From the NCBI RefSeq assembly GCF_947255005.1, contig NZ_CAMYFI010000034.1:1-23336 (forward strand): a stretch of DNA of 23,336 bases, read 5' to 3'. Positions 22,459 through 23,336 of the stretch are shown in pieces. The notes beneath the pieces are model-generated. The model had not been told where the DNA came from. It saw only the letters and a list, made by a program, of their open reading frames with translations, and did not search any database. The position numbers were made by a program, and so were the translations under genes. The stretch comes from an uncultured Tessaracoccus sp. Its GTDB lineage: Bacteria > Actinomycetota > Actinomycetes > Propionibacteriales > Propionibacteriaceae. Numbering within the stretch: the first letter of the stretch is position 1; each line of letters starts with the position of its first letter.

Positions 22459-22464
22459 TAGGCT
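22459..22464 (+). promoter_or_regulatory. Candidate -10 box TAGGCT of leaderless menB
   Basis: TAGGCT lies 6 nt before the menB ATG, and no Shine-Dalgarno is present. Confidence 0.5.
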
Positions 22465-22470
22465 CGCCCC

Positions 22471-23336
<866 letters not shown>

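Overview
The window is high-GC DNA that reads as an actinobacterial chromosome. The supporting genes are a LytR-CpsA-Psr (LCP) ligase, an L,D-transpeptidase, menaquinone-type MenB, and many genes whose start codon sits 6-7 nt after a TANNNT -10 box, which suggests leaderless mRNAs. The family cannot be fixed from the sequence alone. A member of the Propionibacteriales would fit, but that is inference.

Positions 1-9770 are a surface-glycan locus. It holds a large GT2 glycosyltransferase (+), a membrane acyltransferase (-), pseC and pseB (-), and a divergent three-gene operon (+). The operon encodes a PseG-like hydrolase fused to an aldo/keto reductase, a short-chain dehydrogenase, and an SpsF/PseF-like cytidylyltransferase fused to what looks like a catalytically dead aldo/keto reductase barrel. 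Together they suggest synthesis and CMP activation of a pseudaminic-acid-like sugar. No PseH acetyltransferase or PseI/NeuB synthase is present in the window.

Positions 9780-14330 hold three secreted cell-wall proteins, all on the minus strand. They share a ~93-96-residue repeat, two to four copies each, and carry three different C-terminal domains: Ltp repeats, a YkuD L,D-transpeptidase, and an M15/LAS-type peptidase. This modular trio is the most unusual part of the window.

Positions 14330-16790 are metabolic: argG (long class) and a PIG3-like quinone oxidoreductase. Positions 16790-17830 form a small accessory patch with REP-like palindromes, an 18-bp perfect inverted repeat, a candidate toxin-antitoxin pair, and a 31-bp tandem repeat that runs into the 3' end of the next gene.

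Positions 17807-23336 hold an RluA-type pseudouridine synthase, tRNA-Ser(UGA), a small membrane protein, the LCP ligase, tRNA-Ser(GCU), tRNA-Arg(ACG), a glycerophosphodiester phosphodiesterase, a strong AT-rich palindrome and the start of menB, which is cut by the window end. The LCP protein is a plausible ligase for wall glycans such as the one built by the first block.
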